The position numbers were made by a program, and so were the translations under genes. Positions 28,014-37,420 of a DNA stretch of 64,000 bases are shown in pieces. Source of the DNA: Prevotella sp. E13-27 (lineage in GTDB: Bacteria; Bacteroidota; Bacteroidia; Bacteroidales; Bacteroidaceae); assembly GCF_023217965.1 (NCBI RefSeq), contig NZ_JALPSC010000001.1, positions 434,001 through 498,000 on the forward strand, written 5' to 3'. Below the pieces are notes generated by a model. The model ran no database searches. It saw only the letters and a list, made by a program, of their open reading frames with translations, and was not told the origin of the DNA. Position 1 is the first letter of the stretch, and every line of letters begins with the position of its first letter.

Positions 28014-28979
28014 CTACAGTCTCTCGAGCATTCGCTTTAGAACCACCGAGCATGAAATCTCGCGGTTTGCCGCTTCTGGAATTACCAGTGAGTTTTCAGA
28101 CTCTATTACGTCGTCGGTAACGATAAGTCCGCGACGTACTGGAAGACAGTGCATGAACTTGCCATTGTTTGTCCACGACATGTGTTCGGTGTCAACAGTC
28201 CAAGAACGGTCTTCGCATGTAATCTTTCCGTAGTCAGCAGCGCATGTCACGCCTGGGTTCGACCAGTTCTTTGCATAGATGAAGTCTGCACCTTCGAAAG
28301 CCTTACGCTGGTCATACTCCACACGTGCATTGCCCACAAATGCGGGATCAAGCTCATAGCCCTTTGGATGGGTTATTACCAGGTCAACATCCTCAGCAGC
28401 ATTCATCCATTGTGCAAAGGAGTTTGGCACAGCCTGTGGCAATGCTCGACAATGTGGAGCCCATGTAAGAACCACTTTCGGGCGCTTATCAGTCTTGTGT
28501 TCCTCAATGGTTATCAGGTCTGCAAATGCCTGAAGTGGATGCACCGTAGCAGTCTCCATGGCGAAGACCGGCTTTCCACTGTATTTTATAAACTGATTGA
28601 GCACAGTCTCAGCATAGTCATACTCACGGTCTGTCAGTCCTGCAAACGAGCGCACTCCAATGATATCGCAATAGCAACCCATTACAGGTATAGCCTCAAG
28701 CAGATGCTCACTCTTGTCGCCGTCCATAATCACGCCACGCTCAGTCTCCAGTTTCCATGCTCCTGCATTCACGTCGAGCACAATCACATTCATGCCCAAG
28801 TTCATTGCAGCCTTCTGTGTTGACAATCGCGTGCGTAGTGAGTTGTTAAAGAATATCATCATGAGCGTCTTGTTCTTGCCCAGATGCTGATACTTGAAAC
28901 GGTCGTTCTTAATTTCCATTGCCTCAGCCAACGCTTTCTCCAATGGACCAATGTCCTCTACATTAATAAAACTCTTCAT
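28014..28979 (-). CDS. argF': N-succinylornithine (N-acetylornithine) carbamoyltransferase
   Basis: A 321-residue transcarbamylase of the arginine pathway. The carbamoyl-phosphate loop reads FFNNSLRTRLST instead of the classical STRT-containing loop. A Trp/Pro-rich substrate loop and a C-terminal HCLPVRRG follow. This variant sequence is that of the Bacteroides-type enzyme, which carbamoylates N2-succinylornithine rather than ornithine. It is monocistronic here, 2.7 kb from argR-argG-argC on the opposite strand. A -7 box TATTTTTG on the minus strand is at 29035-29042. Confidence 0.9.
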   Translation of the reverse strand: MKSFINVEDIGPLEKALAEAMEIKNDRFKYQHLGKNKTLMMIFFNNSLRTRLSTQKAAMNLGMNVIVLDVNAGAWKLETERGVIMDGDKSEHLLEAIPVMGCYCDIIGVRSFAGLTDREYDYAETVLNQFIKYSGKPVFAMETATVHPLQAFADLITIEEHKTDKRPKVVLTWAPHCRALPQAVPNSFAQWMNAAEDVDLVITHPKGYELDPAFVGNARVEYDQRKAFEGADFIYAKNWSNPGVTCAADYGKITCEDRSWTVDTEHMSWTNNGKFMHCLPVRRGLIVTDDVIESENSLVIPEAANREISCSVVLKRMLERL

Positions 28980-29116
28980 ATTTATTTTCTTTTACAACTT
29001 GATTATTTACTGTTCATTTGGAATTATCCGTCGGCAAAAATAATCAAAAAACGCGAAGAAGCAAAGTTTCTTATTTAAAAAACAGAAAAGAGTTGTTCTT
29101 TCAGCTTGTTTTTTTG

Positions 29117-29124
29117 TAAATTTG
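29117..29124 (+). promoter_or_regulatory. Promoter of the C10 protease gene
   Basis: TAAATTTG -7 box, 42 nt upstream of the chosen ATG at 29167. Confidence 0.5.
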
Positions 29125-29166
29125 CAGCCGAAAATGTATAATAAATCCCTTCATATTCATTTATTT

Positions 29167-31536
29167 ATGAAAAAGTTCTTTCTGGCATTAATATGTCTAT
29201 TCCTCTGCCAGCTTTCATTCGCAGGTCATATAACAACCGAAGAAGCACAGCATAAAGCCCTACTGTTTGTCAAGTCACACCGTGCTGCCTCACAACGCCA
29301 AGGCATGCGACTTGCAGCAAGGGGCAATGCCATTGCCATTAGCCAGACAGATTCTCTCACAAGCTATTACGTCTTTAACATTGGCGAGCAAAACGGCTTC
29401 GTGGTCATCAGTGGCGATGACCGTGTTCCTGCCATCCTCGGCTATGCTGACGAAGGAGAGTTCGATGTGACCAACATGCCGGAGAACATGAAGACATGGT
29501 TCCAGAGCTACGACAGTCAGCTGCACTATCTGTCAACACATAATTATACTGCCGTAGCCCAAACGAAAGAACACCCATCAGTAAGACCCCTGCTGAAGAG
29601 TCTTTGGAATCAGGGTGAACCATATTACAACTATTGTCCTACATATCAGAATGAGCACACGGTGACTGGATGCGTTGCAACAGCCATGGCTCAGGTCATC
29701 AACTATTACAAATATCCAGAAAAGACTACAGCAAAGATACCTGCATATACGACAGAGACGCTTAAAAAAGAGGTTTCCTCCATTGGCATAACCACTATCG
29801 ACTGGAAGAACATGAAAGATGAATATACAGGTACAGAGACTACTGCTGAGAAGAATGCCGTAGCAAAGCTCATGCAACTCTGCGGCACCTCGGTGTTGAT
29901 GGACTACAACTTAGGGGAAAACGGTGGCAGCGCTGCATACTCCAACAATGTGGCGGTTGCTTTGAAGTCATATTTCGACTACGACGCAGCAACAGAGCTT
30001 ATAGACCGCAACGATTTCAAGGCCGCCGCATGGGACAGCCTCATCTATAACGAATTGGCAAACAGCCGCCCTGTCTATTACGCAGGCTCGACAGTGAAAA
30101 GCGGTCATGCCTTCGTCATCGATGGTTACGACAAGAATGGCCTCTATCACGTGAACTGGGGATGGGGCGGAAGCAACAACGGTTATTTTCTGCTCTCCAT
30201 CCTTGATCCTGGTAGCAACAGCGGCATTGGCGCAAGTTCGAGCACCGACGGCTACAGCATCTCTCAGGAAGCCATCATCAACGCACAGCCAAACACAGGC
30301 GTGGTGCCCGACAAGCCGAAGATAATGACTATTTACAGTATTCAAACTGAGCAGGCCACGGTAAGCAAGTATAATAAAAAGTTCACCGTTAACTATACCA
30401 CAGAGACCCGCAACTTCACTGGCGACTCTGTGCATTTCGAGCTTGGAGTAGGCGTATTCGACAAAGACAACACATTGAAATATGTTGAACGGCAATGGGA
30501 CGTAAACCTGGGAGACACATGGGGATATTCAGCTGCCAAGCATACAGCAGCAATACCAGCGCTACCAGATGGCACATATTTCATAACCAACGTTAGCCGC
30601 GAGGTAGGCACAGACACATGGTACAGAAACCATGGTGCAGACAAATACAGCATCATAGCTGAGGTAAATGGTCTCAAGATGCGACTTACCTCACCGTATA
30701 TATACCTCGACGGAGAGATAGAGGTAACAGGCAAGCTCGAGAAAGGCCGAACGCTGACTGTAAAAGCCACTATCGACAACTATGGAACATTCTTCAACGA
30801 AGCCCTTTACCTAAGAGTCAACGGCGAAAACATGGGTGGACGACAGTTTGAGTTAGAAAAAGACGAGACTGGCGAGCTGGAGATGACCTTCAAGGCAGAC
30901 AAGGTTGGCGAGAACGAAATCGTTATTGCACGACGCTATTGGGAATGGGATGCAGACAGCAAGGTCTGGAACGAGATATTCGAGACAATAGCAGAGGAAT
31001 CCATCACCATTGCTCCTGCCAAAGCCCAAAACCTCAAGTTCAGCAACGGCAAGGTGACAAACCTCACCAATGGTGTGGTAAAGGACGACAAGGTAAAGCT
31101 ACAGGTTAGCGTGAGAAACAACGGACAAAACGAATACGATGACTTCATACGTATCTGGACCCTCGTGCCTTACACTGGAAACAGATGGTACTACACCTCA
31201 AGCACAGATGCTGAGATAAACGTACCTGCCGGAGGCTACAAGACTATCAACCTTGAAGTGCCCATAACGAAAAGCAATAGCTATTGGTTTATTATAGTAT
31301 ATAAGAACTATGGTGAGTTTGGCGAACCGAACAACACAAATTCTGCCTACAGTGATATCTATAACATCACGGTCGAAGTACCCGAAGTGCCCGATGACAT
31401 TAAAAAGGTTGTAGCTAACAGCTATTCTGCCACAACAGAAGCTGACAGAAAGATTTACAACCTCAACGGTCAACAGGTTCAAAAGACAGGAAAAGGCATC
31501 TATATTGTGGGTGGTAAAAAAATAATATTGAAATAA
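29167..31536 (+). CDS. Secreted C10 family cysteine protease (streptopain-like)
   Basis: A 789-residue secreted protease from the ATG at 29167, which begins a clean signal peptide (MKKFFLALICLFLCQLSFAG); upstream in-frame starts would extend it with non-signal residues. A Spi/propeptide region (about 20-130) precedes the catalytic domain with Cys169 in VTGCVATAMAQV and His314 in KSGHAFVIDGYD, the streptopain dyad. Ig-like repeats fill about 395-745. The C-terminal RKIYNLNGQQVQKTGKG tail resembles type IX secretion sorting signals. C10 peptidases are propeptide-activated and degrade host or environmental proteins. Confidence 0.88.
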   Translation: MKKFFLALICLFLCQLSFAGHITTEEAQHKALLFVKSHRAASQRQGMRLAARGNAIAISQTDSLTSYYVFNIGEQNGFVVISGDDRVPAILGYADEGEFDVTNMPENMKTWFQSYDSQLHYLSTHNYTAVAQTKEHPSVRPLLKSLWNQGEPYYNYCPTYQNEHTVTGCVATAMAQVINYYKYPEKTTAKIPAYTTETLKKEVSSIGITTIDWKNMKDEYTGTETTAEKNAVAKLMQLCGTSVLMDYNLGENGGSAAYSNNVAVALKSYFDYDAATELIDRNDFKAAAWDSLIYNELANSRPVYYAGSTVKSGHAFVIDGYDKNGLYHVNWGWGGSNNGYFLLSILDPGSNSGIGASSSTDGYSISQEAIINAQPNTGVVPDKPKIMTIYSIQTEQATVSKYNKKFTVNYTTETRNFTGDSVHFELGVGVFDKDNTLKYVERQWDVNLGDTWGYSAAKHTAAIPALPDGTYFITNVSREVGTDTWYRNHGADKYSIIAEVNGLKMRLTSPYIYLDGEIEVTGKLEKGRTLTVKATIDNYGTFFNEALYLRVNGENMGGRQFELEKDETGELEMTFKADKVGENEIVIARRYWEWDADSKVWNEIFETIAEESITIAPAKAQNLKFSNGKVTNLTNGVVKDDKVKLQVSVRNNGQNEYDDFIRIWTLVPYTGNRWYYTSSTDAEINVPAGGYKTINLEVPITKSNSYWFIIVYKNYGEFGEPNNTNSAYSDIYNITVEVPEVPDDIKKVVANSYSATTEADRKIYNLNGQQVQKTGKGIYIVGGKKIILK

Positions 31537-31614
31537 ATATACATTCACACATATTCTTAAACAGCTTTTTACACAAAATATGCAAAAATATTTGGTAAAA
31601 AGTAGAATACTGTG

Positions 31615-31622
31615 TACTTTTG
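31615..31622 (+). promoter_or_regulatory. Promoter of the argR-argG-argC run
   Basis: TACTTTTG -7 box, 60 nt before argR. The surrounding AT-rich sequence has weak TATGCAAAAATAT and GCATAAATATAC palindromic elements that could be ArgR boxes; I could not match them to a confirmed consensus. Confidence 0.5.
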
Positions 31623-31682
31623 CACCTAAATTACGCATAAATATACTTTTCGCTAGTAAAAAGCATAGAAAGAGAATAACGT

Positions 31683-32159
31683 ATGAAGATTAAGAACACC
31701 CGTCTCGAAACCCTTCGTCTGATTATCTCAAGCCAGCAGCTGGGTAGTCAGGAAGAGTTGTTGAGCGCATTGCAAAAGGAAGGTTTCAAACTCACTCAAG
31801 CCACCCTAAGCCGTGACCTCAAGCAGCTGAAAGTGGCAAAGGCAGCAACGATGAGCGGAAACTATGTCTACGTGCTGCCCAACGAGTCAATGTACAAACG
31901 CGTCTCCACGCCATCAACAGTCAAGGAGATGATGCAGATGCCAGGCTTTGTCAGTCTGAACTTCTCCGGCAACATGGCAGTGATAAAGACTCGTCCTGGC
32001 TATGCCAGTTCCATAGCCTGGAACATCGACAACAGCGACCTTCCAGAATTTCTCGGAACCATTGCCGGTGCAGACACCATCTTCGTGGCCATCAAGGAAG
32101 GTGTAAGCCATAGCGAAGCCGTCGAAGCCCTAAGCACCGTTATTCCCAACATTAAATAA
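31683..32159 (+). CDS. argR: Arginine repressor
   Basis: A 158-residue ArgR/AhrC regulator. The N-terminal winged helix (about 1-70, QATLSRDLKQLKV) binds ARG boxes. The C-terminal domain (about 80-155, GTIAGADTIFVAIKEG) oligomerises and binds L-arginine, making the protein a hexameric repressor of arginine synthesis. It is the first gene of a run with a GNAT protein, argG and argC, and so probably controls its own operon. The GTIAGADT ligand loop is intact. Confidence 0.95.
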   Translation: MKIKNTRLETLRLIISSQQLGSQEELLSALQKEGFKLTQATLSRDLKQLKVAKAATMSGNYVYVLPNESMYKRVSTPSTVKEMMQMPGFVSLNFSGNMAVIKTRPGYASSIAWNIDNSDLPEFLGTIAGADTIFVAIKEGVSHSEAVEALSTVIPNIK

Positions 32160-32219
32160 GACGTTCAATATGAATGTGTGATTCATCCACACATTATATA
32201 TTATAACTAAAAGGTAAAG

Positions 32220-32831
32220 ATGAACAAGGATAATATAGAAGTTGTGGTGGCTGGTCCTGAACATGAAATATATGTGGACACCATCCTTGAGACAATAGCC
32301 GAGGCTGCCAAGGTGCGCGGCACAGGTATTGCCAAGCGAACTCACGAATATCTGGCAACAAAGATGATGGAGGCCAAGGCAGTCATAGCCCTCGCCTCCG
32401 ACGGACGCTTTGCCGGTTTCAGCTACATCGAGACATGGGGCAACAAAACCTATGTCACGACAAGTGGTCTGATAGTACATCCCGACTTCCGTGGTCTCGG
32501 ACTTGCGAAGCGCATTAAGGATCTTACATTCACTCTGGCCCGCACCCGTTGGCCCCATGCTAAGATTTTCTCACTCACGAGCGGTGCTGCCGTAATGAAG
32601 ATGAACACCGGTCTAGGTTACAAGCCTGTTACCTTTGCCGAGCTCACTGACGACGAGGCTTTCTGGCGCGGATGCGAAGGCTGCATCAATGTCGATGTGC
32701 TCCACCGCACAGGTCGCAAATACTGCATCTGCACTGGCATGCTCTTCGACCCCACGGAACAGCTACCGGCAAAGATACCCGAAGACGTGCTTTCACGCAT
32801 ACGTCACTTAGAAGAGATAGAAGAGAATTGA
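32220..32831 (+). CDS. GNAT acetyltransferase in the arginine operon
   Basis: A 203-residue GNAT protein. The acyl-CoA binding motif is visible around HPDFRGLGLAKRIKD (R-x-x-G-x-G/A form). Its fixed place between argR and argG suggests the first step of arginine synthesis (N-acyl transfer to glutamate), since no argA or argJ is seen here; succinyl transfer would suit the succinylornithine-type transcarbamylase at 28014-28979. That role is inferred from position. Its TGA stop lies inside a GAGAATTGAG repeat. Confidence 0.75.
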   Translation: MNKDNIEVVVAGPEHEIYVDTILETIAEAAKVRGTGIAKRTHEYLATKMMEAKAVIALASDGRFAGFSYIETWGNKTYVTTSGLIVHPDFRGLGLAKRIKDLTFTLARTRWPHAKIFSLTSGAAVMKMNTGLGYKPVTFAELTDDEAFWRGCEGCINVDVLHRTGRKYCICTGMLFDPTEQLPAKIPEDVLSRIRHLEEIEEN

Positions 32832-32880
32832 GAATTGAGCGCTCGGCTTTGCCGCTTTTACAAAGGCGGAACGCCGACTA
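32823..32880. repeat. GAGAATTGAG repeat and hairpin between the GNAT gene and argG
   Basis: The GAGAATTGAGAATTGAG repeat overlaps the GNAT stop codon. It is followed by a nested inverted repeat (CTCGGC...GCCGAC with an inner GCCGCTTT / AAAGGCGG stem) at about 32841-32878. This looks like a REP-type element; it could attenuate or stabilise the operon mRNA. Confidence 0.5.
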
Positions 32881-32903
32881 AAAGAATTTAATATAATACA
32901 GAT

Positions 32904-34109
32904 ATGAGCAAGAAAAAAGTTGTAGTAGCATTTAGCGGTGGTCTCGACACATCATACAACGTGATGTATCTCACCAAGGAGTTAGGCTATGAGGTTTATG
33001 CTGCCTGCGCCAACACTGGCGGTTTCTCAGCAGAGCAGCTGAAGCGTAATGAAGAGAACGCCTACAAGTTAGGCGCAGTGAAATATGTGACACTTGACGT
33101 GACACAGGAGTACTATGCAAAGTCACTGAAGTACATGATCTTCGGCAACGTGCTGCGTAACAACTGCTATCCCATCAGCGTGTCTAGCGAGCGCATCTTT
33201 CAGGCTATAGCCATTGCGCGCTATGCTAAGGAGATAGGTGCCGACGCTATCGCCCACGGCTCTACTGGTGCCGGCAACGACCAGATACGCTTCGACATGA
33301 CCTTCCTCGTCATGGCGCCAGGCGTAGAAATCATCACTCTCACACGCGACCGTAACCTCACCCGTAAGGAAGAGGTTGACTATCTGAACGCCAACGGCTA
33401 TTTCGCTGACTTCACCAAGCTGAAATACAGCTACAACGTAGGCATCTGGGGCACCAGCATCTGCGGTGGCGAGCTTCTCGACCCCACCCAGGGACTGCCA
33501 GAGGAAGCATATCTGAAGCATGTCACAGCCAAAGAGCCTGAGCAGCTGTTGAAGATTGAATTCGACAAAGGCGAGATAGTAGGTGTGAACGGTGAGAAGT
33601 TCGACGACCGCGTAAAAGCCATCCAGAAGATTGAGGAGATTGGAGCGAGCTATGCCATCGGTCGCGATGCCAACGTCGGTGACACCATCATCGGCATCAA
33701 GGGCCGCGTAGGTTTCGAGGCAGCAGCACCGAAGCTCATCATCGAGGCTCACCGTCTGCTGGAGAAGTCAACGCTCTCTAAGTGGCAGCAATACTGGAAG
33801 GATCAGGTTGCCAACTGGTACGGCATGTTCCTCCACGAGAGTCAGTATCTTGAGCCTGTCATGCCCGACATCGAGGCTATGCTGACCTCAAGCCAGCGCA
33901 ACGTCACTGGTACAGCCATCCTGAAGCTCCGTCCTTACGGTTTCGAAACCGTGGGCATTGACTCAGCCAACGACCTCACGAAGTCTAAGCTCGGCGAGTA
34001 TGGCGAGACACAGACAGGCTGGACTGCCGACGAGGCCAAGGGCTTCATCAAGGTTAGCTCTACCCCACTCCGCGTTTACTACGGCATACATAAGGACGAG
34101 AAGAGATGA
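32904..34109 (+). CDS. argG: Argininosuccinate synthase
   Basis: A 401-residue ATP-dependent enzyme joining citrulline and aspartate to argininosuccinate. The PP-loop AFSGGLDTSYNV is at residues 9-20, with HGSTGAGNDQIRF further on. It is full length. Its stop overlaps the argC start (ATGA), so the two are translationally coupled. Confidence 0.96.
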   Translation: MSKKKVVVAFSGGLDTSYNVMYLTKELGYEVYAACANTGGFSAEQLKRNEENAYKLGAVKYVTLDVTQEYYAKSLKYMIFGNVLRNNCYPISVSSERIFQAIAIARYAKEIGADAIAHGSTGAGNDQIRFDMTFLVMAPGVEIITLTRDRNLTRKEEVDYLNANGYFADFTKLKYSYNVGIWGTSICGGELLDPTQGLPEEAYLKHVTAKEPEQLLKIEFDKGEIVGVNGEKFDDRVKAIQKIEEIGASYAIGRDANVGDTIIGIKGRVGFEAAAPKLIIEAHRLLEKSTLSKWQQYWKDQVANWYGMFLHESQYLEPVMPDIEAMLTSSQRNVTGTAILKLRPYGFETVGIDSANDLTKSKLGEYGETQTGWTADEAKGFIKVSSTPLRVYYGIHKDEKR

Positions 34110-35122
34110 TCAAAGTAGGTATATTAGGTGCAGCAGGATATACGGGCGGTGAACTCATTCGTCTGTTGCTGAACCATCCCGAGGTAGAGATTGTGTTTGC
34201 TAACTCGGAGAGCAACGCAGGCAATCTGGTTTCTGACGTACACGAAGGACTGCTTGGCGACACCGACCTTAAGTTCACCGACCAGATGTCCTTTGAAGAT
34301 GTCGATGTTGTGTTCTTCTGTTTCGGTCACGGCAAAAGCGAGCAGTTCCTTAAGGAACACACTATCCCCGAGAGTGTGAAGATCATAGACCTCGCACAGG
34401 ACTTCCGCATCGCTGGCAACCACGACTATGTATATGGACTGCCCGAGACACATCGCTCAGAGATTGCCAAAGCACAGCATGTGGCAAACCCGGGCTGCTT
34501 CGCCACCTGCATACAGCTAGGACTGCTGCCGCTGGCAAAGGCAGGCCTCCTGAAACACGACATCTCTGTAAATGCCGTCACAGGCTCTACCGGTGCAGGA
34601 CAGAAGCCCGCCGCAACGACCCATTTCTCGTGGCGTGCCGGCAACTTCTCCACATACAAGCTCTTCAACCATCAGCATCTGCACGAGATATGCCAGACAC
34701 TTAACGAGCTGAAGCCTGCCGATGCCCCACATGTTGTTAACACCTTGACAGAGGGATACGACGCTGAAGGCATCACCGTTGACTTCATCCCATATCGTGG
34801 TGACTTCGCCCGTGGCATCTTCTGCACAGAGGTCATCACCTTAGATCAGCCCACTGAAGCTGAAGCCATCGTTGCACTCTACAAAGTTTTCTATCGCGAT
34901 GCAGCCTTCACTCACTACAGCGACAAGGCACTTGACCTTAAGCAGGTGGTGAACACCAACAAAGGCTTGGTACATGTTGATGTCTTCAACCGCAAGATTG
35001 TTGTCACCAGCATTATAGACAACCTCCTTAAGGGAGCTGTAGGTCAGGCTGTACAAAACATGAACATCATGTTTGGTCTTAACGAGACTTCAGGACTGAA
35101 TCTCAAAGCCTCAGCATTCTAA
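34106..35122 (+). CDS. argC: N-acetyl-gamma-glutamyl-phosphate reductase
   Basis: A 338-residue NADPH-dependent reductase of the arginine pathway. The N-terminal Rossmann motif is GAAGYTGGELIRLL. The catalytic Cys is in ANPGCFATC, and the conserved GSTGAGQKP segment follows. It ends the argR operon at a strong terminator (35148-35190). In the usual Bacteroidales order argD would follow directly, but here 17.5 kb of accessory DNA intervenes before argD at 52800. Confidence 0.96.
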   Translation: MIKVGILGAAGYTGGELIRLLLNHPEVEIVFANSESNAGNLVSDVHEGLLGDTDLKFTDQMSFEDVDVVFFCFGHGKSEQFLKEHTIPESVKIIDLAQDFRIAGNHDYVYGLPETHRSEIAKAQHVANPGCFATCIQLGLLPLAKAGLLKHDISVNAVTGSTGAGQKPAATTHFSWRAGNFSTYKLFNHQHLHEICQTLNELKPADAPHVVNTLTEGYDAEGITVDFIPYRGDFARGIFCTEVITLDQPTEAEAIVALYKVFYRDAAFTHYSDKALDLKQVVNTNKGLVHVDVFNRKIVVTSIIDNLLKGAVGQAVQNMNIMFGLNETSGLNLKASAF

Positions 35123-35147
35123 CAGCAGACGCATATTCGCTTATACC

Positions 35148-35190
35148 ATTATCGCCACCCGCAGCAAGTTCACTGACGGGTGGCGATAAT
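35148..35190 (+). terminator. Terminator of the arginine operon
   Basis: 14-bp perfect stem ATTATCGCCACCCG / CGGGTGGCGATAAT with a 15-nt loop, followed by ATTTTTATAT. Confidence 0.85.
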
Positions 35191-35241
35191 ATTTTTATAT
35201 AGCGCAAAACGTTAAAACTTACTAAAATTCAAAACAAATAC

Positions 35242-35283
35242 AGTACTTTGTATTGCATAGTACTTAGTTTTTACATATCTTTG
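35242..35283 (+). promoter_or_regulatory. Promoter and PadR operator candidate
   Basis: Two AGTACT palindromes at 35242-35247 and 35259-35264 (17 bp apart) overlap the region upstream of the -7 box TATCTTTG (35276-35283). The layout suits autorepression by the PadR-type regulator encoded just downstream. Confidence 0.5.
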
Positions 35284-35359
35284 CCGCGTCAATCAGACAA
35301 GACCCAATCAGTTCCTCTTCCGGAGGGGGAACAACAAGACAAGTTAAAGAGTAAGAAAC

Positions 35360-35704
35360 ATGAACATTGAGAACGCAAAATCGCAAATGAGAAAGGGCAT
35401 GCTGGAGTACTGTGTACTGCTATTGCTGAAGCAACGCCCTCTCTATGCGAGCGACATCATTCAGAGACTGAAAGATGCCGAGCTGTTGGTGGTAGAAGGA
35501 ACGCTCTACCCACTGCTCACCCGACTGAAGAATGACGGACTGCTCTCCTATGAATGGCAAGAGAGCACGCAAGGGCCTCCACGCAAGTACTATGCGCTAA
35601 GCCCTGACGGCGAACGCTTCCTCGAAGAGCTCAACGAAGCCTGGACAGGACTATCAAACACAATTAACTATCTAAAAAACGTAAGAACTGAATTTCATCT
35701 TTAG
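35360..35704 (+). CDS. PadR family transcriptional regulator
   Basis: A 114-residue winged-helix regulator (helices and wing across 10-100, with LYASDIIQRLKD, VEGTLYPLLTRLKNDGLL, GPPRKYYALSPDGERFL). PadR proteins repress the gene next to them and are relieved by small molecules or stress. It starts 6 nt before the PspC gene, so the two form one unit, with AGTACT operator candidates upstream. The family call is firm; the inducer is unknown. Confidence 0.9.
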   Translation: MNIENAKSQMRKGMLEYCVLLLLKQRPLYASDIIQRLKDAELLVVEGTLYPLLTRLKNDGLLSYEWQESTQGPPRKYYALSPDGERFLEELNEAWTGLSNTINYLKNVRTEFHL

Positions 35705-35710
35705 ACCAAT

Positions 35711-37348
35711 ATGAAAAAGAACATAACCATTAACCTTTGCGGCAGACTGTTCCAAATAGACGAAGACGCCTACGACATGCTGCAACACTATGTTGACTCG
35801 CTGCGCTCACACTTCAGCCATCAGTCTGAAGGCGATGAGATTGTCAATGACATCGAAGAGCGCATAGCCGAACTGTTCGAAGAACTTAATCACACAGGAG
35901 TCATGGCCATTACCATTGACCATGTGAAAGACATCATCACCCGCATAGGACAGCCTGAAGAGCTGGCCGGCGAAGATGACAGCACAAACGACGGCACCAA
36001 ACAGCAGACATACAAGAACGCTTTCGACAATTTGCGCACCAGCACGTCAAACAGACGACTGTTCCGCAACCCTAACGACAAGATGGTTGCCGGCGTACTC
36101 TCAGGCCTTGCCGCCTACACCAACACCGATGTCATCTTCTGGCGACTCGGTGCAGTACTCATCACCCTGCTCTGGGGTACAGGTCTGCTTCTATATATCA
36201 TCATGGCAATCATCATGCCCGAAGCCAAGACGCCAGAACAGCGACTGCAGATGGAGGGCAAGGAGATAAACCCTAAGAATCTGGCAGACGAGATGGTTGA
36301 CGAGAAACAGGCCCAGCCGGTATCAAGCAATGGCCTGCGCGAGGTAGTATCTGTACTGCTGAAAATCGTCATTGGCATAGTACTATTCTTCCTGGGAACC
36401 ATAGCCCTCGTTCTTGGCATAAGCTTCTTAGGCGTTCTCATGGCAGTCATCTTTGCCGTCATCATGCCAGCCAAGACAGCCATCGCCCTGCCTTTCACAC
36501 TTAGCGGCATGGGGCTGGCAGAGGTATGGGCTAACCACCCCGCCGTACTCATTGCTTTAGCCATAGCCCTTCTGGCAACGCTATTCATCCCTGTTTATGC
36601 CATCGTTCACCTTATACTGTCCTACACCAAGCGCATCAAGCATATGAGCGTCGCACAGCGCATCGTTTGGGTTGTTCTGTGGCTTGTATCACTCTGCGCC
36701 CTCATACCACTTGCAGGAATGACAGGCATGCTCCACGACCAGTACAGACATGAGCGCTTAGCACAAGAGAGCAGTTGGATGACAGACGAAGACCGTGAAT
36801 ACCTGGATGCCAACGGATGGACTCTGCAGAAAAACGAGAACTGCCATAACGATTACGTCAAGAAAGGCGAATATTTCACTGGTGATCCGGAAATGGCATA
36901 TCTCGATGCGTGGGATGCCAGTGCAGAGCAGGTGTTTCAGGTAGTCTCCCATGAGGAGGTAGTGGACTCAGGTACCTACCGCATAACCTGTAATGCCCGC
37001 GCTGAAGACGAAGGTGTCTATATCTTTGCCAAGACGCCTGCCAACAGGCACAAGCCAAGCGCAATAACCATGGTGCCGGTCTACGGTAACCAAGGCGGAA
37101 AAATCTGGGAAGAAGCACTCGACTTAGTGAAGAGCGACTCACTGCCTCTAGCCGAGCGTGCCCGAAAGATTCGCGAAGCCAACAACGGCAACGGGTATGG
37201 ATGGAGCACCATAGAGCTTATCGTAAAAGTTGAGAAACCTCGCACCACCCTGAGCTATGGTGTAAGCACATGGGAAGAGACCACGGAACATCAGAACCAG
37301 GCCCAATGGTTCTCTGCCTGCGACTTCAAATTAGAGAAAGTGGAATAG
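35711..37348 (+). CDS. PspC-domain membrane protein
   Basis: A 545-residue membrane protein. An N-terminal soluble region (1-110) has a conserved EIVNDIEERIAELF segment. A PspC domain follows (about 112-180, LFRNPNDKMVAGVLSGLAAY then a hydrophobic pair), then several more transmembrane helices (about 215-330) and an extracytoplasmic C-terminal domain. PspC proteins take part in envelope-stress responses; the PadR partner suggests membrane-stress control. The 3' end of this gene is duplicated in collapsed form at 46939-47076, on the far side of the defense operon. A strong hairpin follows its stop. Confidence 0.85.
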   Translation: MKKNITINLCGRLFQIDEDAYDMLQHYVDSLRSHFSHQSEGDEIVNDIEERIAELFEELNHTGVMAITIDHVKDIITRIGQPEELAGEDDSTNDGTKQQTYKNAFDNLRTSTSNRRLFRNPNDKMVAGVLSGLAAYTNTDVIFWRLGAVLITLLWGTGLLLYIIMAIIMPEAKTPEQRLQMEGKEINPKNLADEMVDEKQAQPVSSNGLREVVSVLLKIVIGIVLFFLGTIALVLGISFLGVLMAVIFAVIMPAKTAIALPFTLSGMGLAEVWANHPAVLIALAIALLATLFIPVYAIVHLILSYTKRIKHMSVAQRIVWVVLWLVSLCALIPLAGMTGMLHDQYRHERLAQESSWMTDEDREYLDANGWTLQKNENCHNDYVKKGEYFTGDPEMAYLDAWDASAEQVFQVVSHEEVVDSGTYRITCNARAEDEGVYIFAKTPANRHKPSAITMVPVYGNQGGKIWEEALDLVKSDSLPLAERARKIREANNGNGYGWSTIELIVKVEKPRTTLSYGVSTWEETTEHQNQAQWFSACDFKLEKVE

Positions 37349-37359
37349 AATTATGAGAA

Positions 37360-37403
37360 GACAGGCTTTTGATGTGAATTCATAGTTCAATCAAAAGCCT
37401 GTC
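37360..37403. terminator. Bidirectional terminator between the PspC gene and mntA
   Basis: 14-bp perfect stem GACAGGCTTTTGAT / ATCAAAAGCCTGTC, loop 16 nt, between two convergent genes. Confidence 0.75.
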
Positions 37404-37420
37404 CTAATAATCAATGATAT

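Noticed and set aside
33123..33752. 209-residue minus-strand ORF
   Set aside because: It is antisense to argG along its whole length with no independent feature; a codon shadow.
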